Assembly (NCBI GenBank): GCA_964554535.1
Contig: CAZKPB010000020.1
Location: 1-36,860 of the forward strand
Origin: DMER64 sp964554535
GTDB lineage: Bacteria; Bacteroidota; Bacteroidia; Bacteroidales; UBA932
Length of the DNA: 36,860 nucleotides
Direction of reading: 5' to 3'
Shown: in pieces, positions 7,091 to 14,725 of the stretch
How positions within the stretch are numbered: position 1 is the stretch's first letter
Layout of the letters: each line of letters starts with the position of its first letter
The notes under the pieces: generated by a model
The model's database searches: none
The model's input: the letters and a program-made list of their open reading frames with translations, nothing else
What the model was told of the DNA's origin: nothing
Made by a program: the position numbers and the translations under genes

Positions 7091-8491
7091 TTAAAAATTC
7101 ACTAAGTATAATTGTTCCTGCGCGCGGGTGAAGGCGGTGTAATACCACCGGAGCGCATCCATAGTACAAATTTCATCAAAAAAACTCTTATCCACAAACA
7201 CGGCTTTCCACTGCCCGCCCTGTGCCTTGTGGCAGGTGACGGCGGTGGCGTATTTGATTTGCAGCGCGTTAAGATACAAATCCTCCCTTATGGCTTTGTA
7301 TTGCTGGCGACGACCTTTTATTTGGGCGTAATCCAACGCCACTTCACGGTACAGCAGTTGCTGCTGAGCTTCGGTCAAAGCCGGCGACTCACTTTCCAGC
7401 GTGTCCAGCAACACCTTCACGTCCAGTTCCACATTGTGGTAGTCGGGAAACTGCAGGGTGGCCTCGGCAAAACGAAAGCCGTACCGCTCCTGATACCTGT
7501 GGATGCGCATGATGCGGGCAATATCGCCGTTGGCAATGAAATCCATCTCTTCAATCTTGTCTACAAACTGATAGCAATTTTTAACCACCATCACGCGGTC
7601 CCCCCGGGTCACTTCTTCTTCACGGTACAGCACACTGGAACGTATTCCCTTGTTGTAGCGGATGGCCCGCTTGTTGGAACGGCACAACACCACCACTTCT
7701 TCCAGCCCGTAACGCGACACGGCATCGGATATACACTCTATCAAATCTCCGCCGGTGATTTTGTGCACGTCGGCAAAGCCCTCGGTACGCCATTGCGGCA
7801 ACTGCGTGATGCCGCGCGTAATGTTTTCTCGCAACAGCGTGGCATTGTAAAGGATTCCCGACTGTGCCGACTGACGCAACACCTGAGTCATCTCAAAATG
7901 CAGCACTTCTCCGTAGCGTTCCATATAGCCGACATCCAGGGCGGGAGAAAGGTCAAGGCCCACGGGAGGCAACTGGGCACTGTCGCCCAACAGCAATATC
8001 TTGTTGCCCGCATTCGCCAGCACATAGGTCATCATGTCATCTATCAGACGCCCGCTGCCAAAGGCCACCGCCCCTCCGGACGAGTTGGACAAGAGCGAGG
8101 CCTCGTCCACAATATACAGGGTGTTTCTATTCTTGTTGGGTTGCAGTGAAAAGACGCCAAAATCCGCTTCCTCCCCCGCCTTGGGCATTGCCTGCCGGTA
8201 AATCACTCTGTGAATGGTATGCGCCGCTTTCCCGGTATAGCCTGCCAGCACTTTGGCCGAGCGCCCCGTGGGCGCCATCAGCACGGTGGGCTGCTGCAGG
8301 TCGTTGAGCGCCCCCACCAGCGCGGCCATTGCTGTGGTCTTGCCCGTACCGGCATAGCCGTTAAGTATAAAAACAGGAGCCGGCACGCGCAAAAAAGAAG
8401 CCAGAGCCACAAACAGTTTGTGCTGGTCCTCGGAAGAGGCAAACGGCAGGTGCGCTACCAGAGATTCAAAGATATAGGTTTCAACGGACAT
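7091..8491 (-). CDS. RecD/TraA-like superfamily 1 DNA helicase
   Basis: This 466-residue AAA-type ATPase has the layout of a short RecD2-like helicase. Walker A is GYAGTGKTT at 45-53. MAPTGRSAKVL is motif Ia and IVDEASLLS is the Walker B/DEAD-like box. A LLLGDSAQLPP motif III follows, and the C-terminal UvrD_C_2 segment is YATAVTCHKAQGGQW, with a final WYYTAFTRAQEQLYL. It lacks the long N-terminal extension of full RecD2, which is common for this Bacteroidetes family. It is presumed to act in DNA repair or recombination with 5'-3' polarity, by family inference. Its ATG overlaps the trkH stop by one base (TAATG), and it ends one base before the peptidase gene, so it is translationally coupled within the block. 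Confidence 0.9.
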   Translation of the reverse strand: MSVETYIFESLVAHLPFASSEDQHKLFVALASFLRVPAPVFILNGYAGTGKTTAMAALVGALNDLQQPTVLMAPTGRSAKVLAGYTGKAAHTIHRVIYRQAMPKAGEEADFGVFSLQPNKNRNTLYIVDEASLLSNSSGGAVAFGSGRLIDDMMTYVLANAGNKILLLGDSAQLPPVGLDLSPALDVGYMERYGEVLHFEMTQVLRQSAQSGILYNATLLRENITRGITQLPQWRTEGFADVHKITGGDLIECISDAVSRYGLEEVVVLCRSNKRAIRYNKGIRSSVLYREEEVTRGDRVMVVKNCYQFVDKIEEMDFIANGDIARIMRIHRYQERYGFRFAEATLQFPDYHNVELDVKVLLDTLESESPALTEAQQQLLYREVALDYAQIKGRRQQYKAIREDLYLNALQIKYATAVTCHKAQGGQWKAVFVDKSFFDEICTMDALRWYYTAFTRAQEQLYLVNF

Positions 8492-9933
8492 TATTTGCGG
8501 GAGCCAAACAACAGGAAGAACCCAAACAGTTCAATACGTCCCACTATCATTTCCAATGACAGCAGGAATTTGGAGAACCCGTCCAATATGGAATAATTGT
8601 CCAGCGACCCGAATTTGCCGAACGCGGGACCCACGTTGCCCAAATGGGTCAGCGAGGCCGTGAAAGCTTCCAGTAAGGTAGTCTGCGGATTGATGGAAAG
8701 TAGTAGCGCACCAATAAGCAAACAGGCTATATAAAAGACAATGAACAGATTCACCCCGGACACCTGGTCGGGATCTACCGGCTGGCCCCCGATGCGTACC
8801 GGGACCACCGATTTGGGATGCAGTCTTTTGGTCAACTGGGCCTTGATGGAATAATAGGAAATAAGCACACGGTCCGTCTTGACACCTCCCGAGGTAGACC
8901 CCGAGCACCCGCACTGCATGGTCAGGTAACTGAGCAACAGCACGGTAAACTGAGGCCAGACGGACGAATTGCACGTGGCAAAACCGGTGGAGCTGATAAG
9001 GCTTATACTCTGGAACGAGGCGTAGCGCAATGAGGTCCATACGGAATCAAACGTACCGGTATACCATAGGCTTATGGTAATGGCCAGCGTGGACAGGGCA
9101 ACAGTCCCCAGAAAAAAGCGGGTCACCGGCGACCGGAACAAGGCATTGGAACGTCCCGTGACAAAAAGAAATATCATGCCAAAATGCATGGCAGACAGGC
9201 ACATGAAGACGTCTATAATGATTTCTATGCCAATACTGTTATAAGCAGCAATGTTCAGGTTGCGGGTGCTGAACCCTCCGGTGGCTACTGTAGCGAAAGA
9301 ATGACACACCGCTTCAAAAAAGTTCATCCCGGCAATAGTCAGACAAATGATTTCCAGCAACGTCAACCCAAAATACACATAGGCTATCACCCGCACGGTT
9401 TCCCGGGCCCTGAACCGGTAATGGTCCTGGGAAAGGGCACTCAGCTCTATCCGAGACAGCCGCAGGCGCACCGTACTCACTTCCGGAAGTATCAGCAACA
9501 TAAACATCACGACCCCCATACCTCCAATACAGTGGGTCGAGGCCCTCCAGAAGAGCAGGGAATGAGGCAATGCTTCCACGTCCATTAAAATGGTGCCCCC
9601 CGTGGTGGTAAATCCACTCACACTTTCATACCAGGCATTGACCAGAGAGAACTCGCCGCCCCAGAGCACATAGGGCAACATTCCAAAAAGACAGGAAAGT
9701 ACCCAGGAAAGGATGACAATCATATACCCTTCCTGCGTATGTACATCTTCTGACTTTTTCACAAAAATGTAGGGAAAAGAACCAATGGTGGCCGTAATGA
9801 TGGCCGAGAGCAACAGCGGGGAAAAACCGGTATCAAAGCCGTAAAGAGCCGATACAAATACGGATATGCTCATAAAAAGAGCATTCACCAAAAGCACCAG
9901 CCCCAAGTTGCGGGCAATTACCTGGATTCTCAT
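8491..9933 (-). CDS. trkH: Potassium uptake protein TrkH (SKT family)
   Basis: This 480-residue inner-membrane K+ channel subunit has four membrane-pore-membrane repeats. The four selectivity-filter loops are visible as TTTGGTIL, TVATGGFSTR, SSTGFAT and LGNVGPAFGK. There are about ten hydrophobic helices, and the length is normal. TrkH normally works with the cytoplasmic NAD(H)/nucleotide-binding TrkA ring, but no trkA lies in this window. Instead it follows a HAMP-containing membrane protein whose TGA overlaps the trkH ATG by four bases (ATGA). The stop overlaps the start of the helicase gene. Function is well supported; how its gating is controlled here is open. Confidence 0.95.
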   Translation of the reverse strand: MRIQVIARNLGLVLLVNALFMSISVFVSALYGFDTGFSPLLLSAIITATIGSFPYIFVKKSEDVHTQEGYMIVILSWVLSCLFGMLPYVLWGGEFSLVNAWYESVSGFTTTGGTILMDVEALPHSLLFWRASTHCIGGMGVVMFMLLILPEVSTVRLRLSRIELSALSQDHYRFRARETVRVIAYVYFGLTLLEIICLTIAGMNFFEAVCHSFATVATGGFSTRNLNIAAYNSIGIEIIIDVFMCLSAMHFGMIFLFVTGRSNALFRSPVTRFFLGTVALSTLAITISLWYTGTFDSVWTSLRYASFQSISLISSTGFATCNSSVWPQFTVLLLSYLTMQCGCSGSTSGGVKTDRVLISYYSIKAQLTKRLHPKSVVPVRIGGQPVDPDQVSGVNLFIVFYIACLLIGALLLSINPQTTLLEAFTASLTHLGNVGPAFGKFGSLDNYSILDGFSKFLLSLEMIVGRIELFGFFLLFGSRK

Positions 9934-10694
9934 AAGGCGTTATGTTCATCACACAATTTGGTCACCGCGTCGTTGAGCCCGCTCAATTCATCATTGGTAT
10001 CCAGCCGCACCTGATAACGCGCTTTATACGCAAGGGTGTGCTTTACCCCTTCCTGTATCTTGTCCAGGGGAATAATCAGATACAACCTGATGAAATAAGA
10101 TAAAAGGAACAACAACAGAATACCGCTGACCACGGCAATGACTCCGGGCATCATACTGCGGTAGAAGCCGGCCTGGATTTCCACAGTATTGGCGTGCAAT
10201 TGCCCTTGCTGGTAGGTCACCAGATTCTGCACATAGGTACGCAGTTTCAAGTATACGGGGTTCATACGCAGGTTGTACCAGTCACGTCGCGCCTCGTACC
10301 CGTTCTGTTCCCAGATACCGGGAGCCTCGTTCATCACCTGCATATAGGCGGCGTAGGCAAACATTATGGTATCGGTGAGGGCGGTTTCCGCCGGCAGCTT
10401 GAACAGGGTTTTGGAGGCTTTTAGGTATTCATCAAACAACGGGTCATCGTATACGGAACTGACCGTCAACACCGAATCGGCCGGAATGCCAATCTGGCTT
10501 AACAGCGCAAAAACGTGCTGGTCGGTAACTTCCAGCAGTTGGGTGGACAGATTGATTTTGTCCACGTTTTCGGAAATGGTATCGCCCACCGAGCGGCGGA
10601 TGCGCCCCATTTCTATGACGCTTACCAAGCTGGACAGGGCCAAAACAGACCCCACCACTATAAATCCGAGGCTTATTTTACTTTTTAGTTCCAT
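9930..10694 (-). CDS. Membrane sensor with HAMP domain but no output domain
   Basis: The 254-residue protein has a short basic N-terminus (MELKSK), a first membrane helix at about 7-27 and a periplasmic helical domain to about 180 that resembles a four-helix-bundle sensor. A second helix follows at 182-202, then one HAMP domain to the end (IIPLDKIQEGVKH with the conserved Pro, then DELSGLNDAVTKL). The frame stops directly after HAMP, so no kinase, methyl-accepting or cyclase module is attached. I took the ATG before MELKSK; an upstream extension would put a non-signal sequence in front of the helix. A weak TACATTTA box lies at 10733-10740. The ATGA overlap with trkH suggests a partner or regulator of potassium uptake, which is an inference. 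A truncated histidine kinase is the alternative. Confidence 0.7.
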   Translation of the reverse strand: MELKSKISLGFIVVGSVLALSSLVSVIEMGRIRRSVGDTISENVDKINLSTQLLEVTDQHVFALLSQIGIPADSVLTVSSVYDDPLFDEYLKASKTLFKLPAETALTDTIMFAYAAYMQVMNEAPGIWEQNGYEARRDWYNLRMNPVYLKLRTYVQNLVTYQQGQLHANTVEIQAGFYRSMMPGVIAVVSGILLLFLLSYFIRLYLIIPLDKIQEGVKHTLAYKARYQVRLDTNDELSGLNDAVTKLCDEHNAL

Positions 10695-10805
10695 GCGTAT
10701 TTCGCAAGCCCAACAACCTGCATAAATTACTGTAAATGTAACCCTTATCACCTATTGCATAGTCTTTCGACCCTGCGTTAGTTCCCCAATTTTCTTCGCT
10801 TTACT

Positions 10806-10846
10806 CAAGCGCTCAGTACCTTCGCTTGGGCGGCAGCACAGCCGCC
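10806..10846. other. Intergenic inverted repeats after the SDR gene
   Basis: Two adjacent inverted repeats lie in the 158-base gap after the operon: CAAGCG (10806-10811) with CGCTTG (10823-10828), and GGCGGC (10829-10834) with GCCGCC (10841-10846) around a 6-base loop. No T run follows on either strand, so it is not a classical terminator. It may protect the 3' end of the transcript. Confidence 0.4.
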
Positions 10847-10852
10847 GTGTCG

Positions 10853-11680
10853 CTAAAGCGCTTCAGCCAGCTCCGGCAAAGGTATAGAAAAATCCGCTCT
10901 CATTCGTTTAGAAAGGCGTTTACGCCGCGCCGAGGCATACAGGCCACCCGTAAGTCCCTCCACCGAGGGGTCCAGCGCCAGAAAAACCGCCGTAGAGGCC
11001 CCTTGCGGCGCCTGCCGAATCAACGGTCTGAAAAACAAGTCGGTAAGCAGGTCAATCCAATTGTGCATAGCTATGATGGGCGTATTCACAATCCCCGGAT
11101 CCGCCATATTCACCGTAACCCCGTCCGCCTCCCATTCTCTGGCCAGACGCAGCGAATACTGCAGCAAGGCATATTTGGAATCGGAATAGCGGACAAACCT
11201 GTTGAACCGGCGCGGCGCACGAGGAAAGTCTTTGGGAATTTTTCCAATCCATACGGTACAGGATACCGTATTGACCACCCGGCTGCCCCGGTGTAATAGC
11301 GGTTTGAGCAAACGGGTAAACATTATGGGAGACAAGCAATTGACCGTATAATGCATTTCATACCCCTGTGCCCCGTATTGCGGCTCCCACCCCAGCATGC
11401 CGGCGTTGTTCAGCAACAGGTCCACGGGATTGCCGGCGGCCGTCAAATGTCGGGCTGCCGCTCTTACGCTGTCAAAATCGGCCAGATCAACTTCCATCAG
11501 AGACACTCTTTCCGGAAGATGGTCCGCCTCGTATTCCCGGTTAAGTTCCTGCACAAAGACTCCTCCACCCGTTTGCGGTTTACAGACGGCAACCAGACGA
11601 CAGCCGGCCTGCAGGAGTGCCTTGCAGATTTCTTTGCCCATGCCCCCGTTGGCACCGGTAACCACGGCCAGACCAGGCAT
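10853..11680 (-). CDS. Short-chain dehydrogenase, candidate hydroxysteroid dehydrogenase
   Basis: The 275-residue NAD(P)-dependent oxidoreductase has a classical SDR fold. TGANGGMG at residues 8-15 binds the dinucleotide, NNAG is at 91-94, Asn114 is followed by Ser140, and Tyr165 with Lys169 (YSDSK) complete the catalytic set. ADPGIVNT follows at 193-200. Lys34 just after the second strand would suit NADP(H), but this is weak evidence. It is the last gene of a three-gene operon; its ATG overlaps the stop of the OYE gene by one base (TAATG). With a steroid 5-alpha-reductase-like protein and an OYE upstream, the best guess is a 3-alpha/3-beta-hydroxysteroid dehydrogenase acting on the reduced 3-oxo group. 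Sequence alone cannot separate this from retinol-dehydrogenase-like or other SDR activities. Confidence 0.85.
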   Translation of the reverse strand: MPGLAVVTGANGGMGKEICKALLQAGCRLVAVCKPQTGGGVFVQELNREYEADHLPERVSLMEVDLADFDSVRAAARHLTAAGNPVDLLLNNAGMLGWEPQYGAQGYEMHYTVNCLSPIMFTRLLKPLLHRGSRVVNTVSCTVWIGKIPKDFPRAPRRFNRFVRYSDSKYALLQYSLRLAREWEADGVTVNMADPGIVNTPIIAMHNWIDLLTDLFFRPLIRQAPQGASTAVFLALDPSVEGLTGGLYASARRKRLSKRMRADFSIPLPELAEAL

Positions 11681-12927
11681 TACTTGCAGTATTTGTTTTT
11701 ATTCTTTTCCAGCTGCCGCAACAGACAAGCGGGAATATCGTCCCGGTGTTGATGGCAGGACATGTCAATGGTGTACATACGACCAATGCAGTAGTTGGTA
11801 TGTTGGCAGGCACTCTTGTACAAGGGACAGCCTTTTGCTTCCGCCTCACGCATCCGGTTCACAAAGGCAGGGTCTTCCACCAGTGCCCGGGCCATGGCAA
11901 CAAATTCAAAGCCGTCGTCCAGCGCCGTATCCATAATGGCGCGCGAGGCCATTCCACCCACACTCACCAGCGGAATTTTGATTTCCTGACGGAACTTGCG
12001 GGCATCTTCCAGAAAATACCCCTCGGTGTACGGCTCGGCCGGAATCATCCACCTGCCTACCATGCCCACGCCCACCTTTAAGTAGCCAAAGGGCATATAA
12101 TGGGTCATGGTCTTGATGGGCATAGCCCCGCGCATCACGTACATGGGCGCCCGGCTAACATAGCCGCCGCTCAGCACCAGGGCGTGCGCCCCCGCTTTTT
12201 CCAGCAACCGGGCTACTTCCAGAGACTCGTCCAATTCCATGCCGCCTTTGAAGCCGTCGCGCATATTCATTTTGACCAGCACGGCCATATTGTGTTGCGC
12301 GGCCGCCTCCATCACCTCGTTCATGGCTTCCATGGTGAAACGCAGGCGGTTTTCAAAACTGCCGCCGTAGGCGTCCTTGCGGTGATTGAGCCAGGTGGAC
12401 ATAAACTGGCTCAGCAGGTAGCCGTGGCCGGCGTGCACCTCAACCGCATCAAAGCCGCCTTCGTGCGCCGTATGCACCGCCTTCCCAAAGTCCTTGACCA
12501 TCTGCTGCACCTCGGCCGTACGCATGCCCCTTACAAAAGTGGGCGAATACAGGTTGAAGCCGCTGTTGGCCGAGAGGGGACGGCAGCCGCAAATGCTGCG
12601 GTGGCTCATATTGCCGCAATGGCCCATCTGGATGGAAACGGCGGCGCCTTCCTTGTGAATGGCGTCGGTCATATCGCGCAGAGCGGGAATAATCTGGGGG
12701 CGCAACCAGAGTTGGGTGGGAAAAGACAAACCGCTGCGGACAATGGCGGCGTAGGCCACCGTGGTCATACCAATGCCTCCGGCGGCCACACTTACGTGAT
12801 AATCTTTAAGTTGCTGCGTGGGGGCATTGTCTTTGCCCATTCCTTCAAACGCAGCGGCACGGATGGTCCGGTTGCGCAAGGTAAGCGGGCCTATGGATGC
12901 CGGGGTGAATAATTTAGAAGCTGACAT
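11680..12927 (-). CDS. Old yellow enzyme-type NADH:flavin oxidoreductase, candidate steroid 5-beta-reductase
   Basis: The 415-residue FMN enzyme of the OYE/2,4-dienoyl-CoA reductase group reduces activated C=C bonds. A TIM barrel with HAGHGYLLSQF (165-175) and NHRKDAYGGSFENR (181-194) is diagnostic. SVGG (322-325) and MARALVEDP (345-353) bind the FMN phosphate. The C-terminus carries five Cys (367, 374, 380, 391, 401) in a CQHTNYC context. This looks like the CxxCxxC iron-sulfur site of larger OYEs with its middle Cys replaced by Thr, and no FAD/NADH domain follows. The start is the ATG two bases after the upstream stop; a longer in-frame extension overlaps the neighbour and is rejected. In this operon it may reduce a delta4-3-keto-steroid, which is an inference. 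Confidence 0.88.
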   Translation of the reverse strand: MSASKLFTPASIGPLTLRNRTIRAAAFEGMGKDNAPTQQLKDYHVSVAAGGIGMTTVAYAAIVRSGLSFPTQLWLRPQIIPALRDMTDAIHKEGAAVSIQMGHCGNMSHRSICGCRPLSANSGFNLYSPTFVRGMRTAEVQQMVKDFGKAVHTAHEGGFDAVEVHAGHGYLLSQFMSTWLNHRKDAYGGSFENRLRFTMEAMNEVMEAAAQHNMAVLVKMNMRDGFKGGMELDESLEVARLLEKAGAHALVLSGGYVSRAPMYVMRGAMPIKTMTHYMPFGYLKVGVGMVGRWMIPAEPYTEGYFLEDARKFRQEIKIPLVSVGGMASRAIMDTALDDGFEFVAMARALVEDPAFVNRMREAEAKGCPLYKSACQHTNYCIGRMYTIDMSCHQHRDDIPACLLRQLEKNKNKYCK

Positions 12928-12929
12928 AT

Positions 12930-13709
12930 TTAATAGATAAAGGGAAATATCCGTTTCCGGGGTTGCGCTGCCATCTGCACGGGAAACTCCTGCAGGTATT
13001 TGTCGTATACCGCGTGGGCCCTGGGGACCAGGTTGGCAAAGGTCCATAGGAAGAATACCAGGCCGCTCAGGGACCAGGTCAGCACGGCAAAGCCCAGCCA
13101 TTCCATAAGTTCTCCAAAGTAGTTGGCACAGGTGACGTAACGGAAAAGGCCCTGCTGGGGAAGGTAATGGTTGGTATCACCGTCCACGCGCAGGTGACGG
13201 ATAATATAGTCCGATCGCAGGTTGAATGCAAAACCGGAAAGAAAGAGGACCGTACCGCCGATGAATTGCGGGGTGGCAAGCCACGAGGGGGTATACAGGG
13301 TATCGGGTGACAAAAAGAAAATCCAGGCACCCTGCATATAAGCGTTGGCCACATTGAAGAAAATGCCCATAAACATAATCAGCAACGGCATTTTACCCTT
13401 GCCCTTTATGAGCCAGGGAAAAATGAAAGACCGCTGCAGGTAGTGGGTCTGGAAAAGCAGAAAAAAAACCAGAGGTACCCATTGCCAGGTGCGTTCCGAG
13501 AGAATCCAGAAAATACACATCACAATAAAGACGGGAGCTTCCATAATCATCCACGCCAGTTTGTTGTTGATGGTAACCCCCCATCTTTTATCCAACATCA
13601 TGCCGTAGCCGGCCTTTACAAAATACAGTGCTATAAACACAATTACGGCCAAACCCATCATACCGTACAAGAAACACTTGAAGAAATCGGGGGAGAGAAT
13701 TATTTTCAT
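12930..13709 (-). CDS. Steroid 5-alpha-reductase family membrane protein (SRD5A-like)
   Basis: The 259-residue polytopic membrane protein has about seven hydrophobic helices. It matches steroid 5-alpha-reductases along its length: AWMIMEAPVF puts Glu57 where SRD5A2 has catalytic Glu57, and THYLQRSFIFP puts Tyr90 where SRD5A2 has Tyr91. The C-terminal part has YLPQQGLFRYVTCANYFGE and LMEWLGFAVLTWSLSGL, then NLVPRAHAVYDKYLQEFP and a final PFIY. These are the NADPH-binding and C-terminal signatures of the family. Known members reduce the delta4 bond of 3-oxo-steroids; tail-less relatives act on other enones. It is the first gene of the operon with the OYE and SDR genes, with a TATCTTTG box 22 bases upstream. 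Family assignment is firm, substrate inferred. Confidence 0.92.
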   Translation of the reverse strand: MKIILSPDFFKCFLYGMMGLAVIVFIALYFVKAGYGMMLDKRWGVTINNKLAWMIMEAPVFIVMCIFWILSERTWQWVPLVFFLLFQTHYLQRSFIFPWLIKGKGKMPLLIMFMGIFFNVANAYMQGAWIFFLSPDTLYTPSWLATPQFIGGTVLFLSGFAFNLRSDYIIRHLRVDGDTNHYLPQQGLFRYVTCANYFGELMEWLGFAVLTWSLSGLVFFLWTFANLVPRAHAVYDKYLQEFPVQMAAQPRKRIFPFIY

Positions 13710-13730
13710 AGATTTTAGGATAGTATCTTA

Positions 13731-13738
13731 CAAAGATA
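13731..13738 (-). promoter_or_regulatory. Promoter -7 box of the SRD5A/OYE/SDR operon
   Basis: TATCTTTG on the minus strand matches TAnnTTTG exactly. The predicted start is near 13727, giving an 18-base leader. A TTTG upstream is only 13 bases away, closer than the usual 19-21, so the -33 part is weak. Confidence 0.6.
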
Positions 13739-13767
13739 GCCACTTTTTCTTCAAATGGCGCGTTTTT

Positions 13768-14664
13768 TTAGCCGGGTGGCCCGGCTATTCTGTGGTGCGC
13801 CAACAATCCCATGGTCATACGCACGTTGATTTCCACTGCGGGGTGCAGCAGATAACGGCCGGCCTCCCGATAGACAAACTGATCCACACCTATAAAGCCT
13901 TTGTACTTTCCCGCAAAAGTCTCATCCAAATATTTTTGCAGCACTTGGCGCACCGTAAGCAGGGTTTCCAACGGGACATAGAACTGCAGGTGGTTTTCTA
14001 TCTGCGCGTCGGGCCATAGGGCGTTTTCCAGGTAGACCCCGTTTTTGGTGTAAAAAAGAGAATATCCCACAAAAGTCACCTGCCGGTCGCACTTCCACAG
14101 CATAGCCAGATCCTGGACCACACTCCGGCGGACACTCACTTCCACACTGCCTTGTGAGGCGATGTGGTTTTTGCACCACCCCCGGTCGGTGGGCAACGGT
14201 TCCCCGCAGCCCCAGCGCAAGCCTCGGCCACTGCCCGACCAGGGAGCCTTGAGGACCCAGCCGTTGCGGTAGGCAGGCAACGTAAGGGTATGTTCCTCTT
14301 CTTCCAGGGAGGTGGCAAACACGGGAACCTGCGGCCAGGAAACTGCCGGCATTTGTTCGCGAATATACGCCAGGGCCCCGGCCGCCGTCTTTCTGTGAGA
14401 GAGGTCACGTATCCAATCCAATTGTCTGTCAGTGGGCAATTTGTCCGGTGAAATCCCTTGTTTCAACAACTGCTGCCGCAAGACGCGGTTCCAGCCCCAA
14501 GGCACTATGGCATCCGGATCTTTTTCCGACTCGGGGTCAAGCCCCTGCATCCACTGCAGCACTTCGGCGTGCTGTGCGACATAGTCAGCGGCCGCCTGCG
14601 GAGGCACGTAATTGGGGTCGTTGTTGGCAAGGCACATGTCGTGCTCGGGGTTGAAGATGTACAT
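13768..14664 (-). CDS. ATP-grasp-like conserved protein, unknown substrate
   Basis: The 298-residue cytoplasmic protein begins MYIFNPEHDMCLAN with no signal peptide. KAPWSGSGRG at 139-148 looks like the phosphate-binding loop of ATP-grasp enzymes. VEINVRMTMG at 277-286 offers Glu278 and Asn280 as metal ligands, the usual ATP-grasp arrangement near the C-terminus. GVDQFVY at 259-265 adds a conserved acidic strand. ATP-grasp enzymes join a carboxylate to an amine or thiol through an acyl phosphate. I do not know this subgroup or its substrate. The gene is monocistronic, 58 bases upstream of the steroid operon, with a TAATTTTG box at 14685-14692 in the divergent region shared with the DUF5106 gene. 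Confidence 0.7.
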   Translation of the reverse strand: MYIFNPEHDMCLANNDPNYVPPQAAADYVAQHAEVLQWMQGLDPESEKDPDAIVPWGWNRVLRQQLLKQGISPDKLPTDRQLDWIRDLSHRKTAAGALAYIREQMPAVSWPQVPVFATSLEEEEHTLTLPAYRNGWVLKAPWSGSGRGLRWGCGEPLPTDRGWCKNHIASQGSVEVSVRRSVVQDLAMLWKCDRQVTFVGYSLFYTKNGVYLENALWPDAQIENHLQFYVPLETLLTVRQVLQKYLDETFAGKYKGFIGVDQFVYREAGRYLLHPAVEINVRMTMGLLAHHRIAGPPG

Positions 14665-14684
14665 AAGGGAACTTGTTTATAGAG

Positions 14685-14692
14685 CAAAATTA
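14685..14692 (-). promoter_or_regulatory. -7 box of the ATP-grasp-like gene
   Basis: TAATTTTG on the minus strand fits TAnnTTTG. The predicted leader is about 17 bases, like most boxes in this window. No clear -33 TTTG. Confidence 0.45.
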
Positions 14693-14714
14693 CACTAACT
14701 AAACGGTTTTTTCA

Positions 14715-14722
14715 TAACTTTG
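14715..14722 (+). promoter_or_regulatory. -7 box of the DUF5106 lipoprotein gene
   Basis: TAACTTTG fits TAnnTTTG. With the usual spacing, transcription would begin at or next to the A of the ATG at 14726, implying a leaderless mRNA. Confidence 0.45.
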
Positions 14723-14725
14723 AAT

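Noticed and set aside
10829..10846. GGCGGC/GCCGCC hairpin as rho-independent terminator of the steroid operon
   Set aside because: No T run follows the stem on the minus strand.
12928..13101. N-terminal 58-residue extension of the OYE frame
   Set aside because: It overlaps the SRD5A-like gene, has no OYE similarity, and the ATG at 12927 begins the family-typical N-terminus two bases after the upstream stop.
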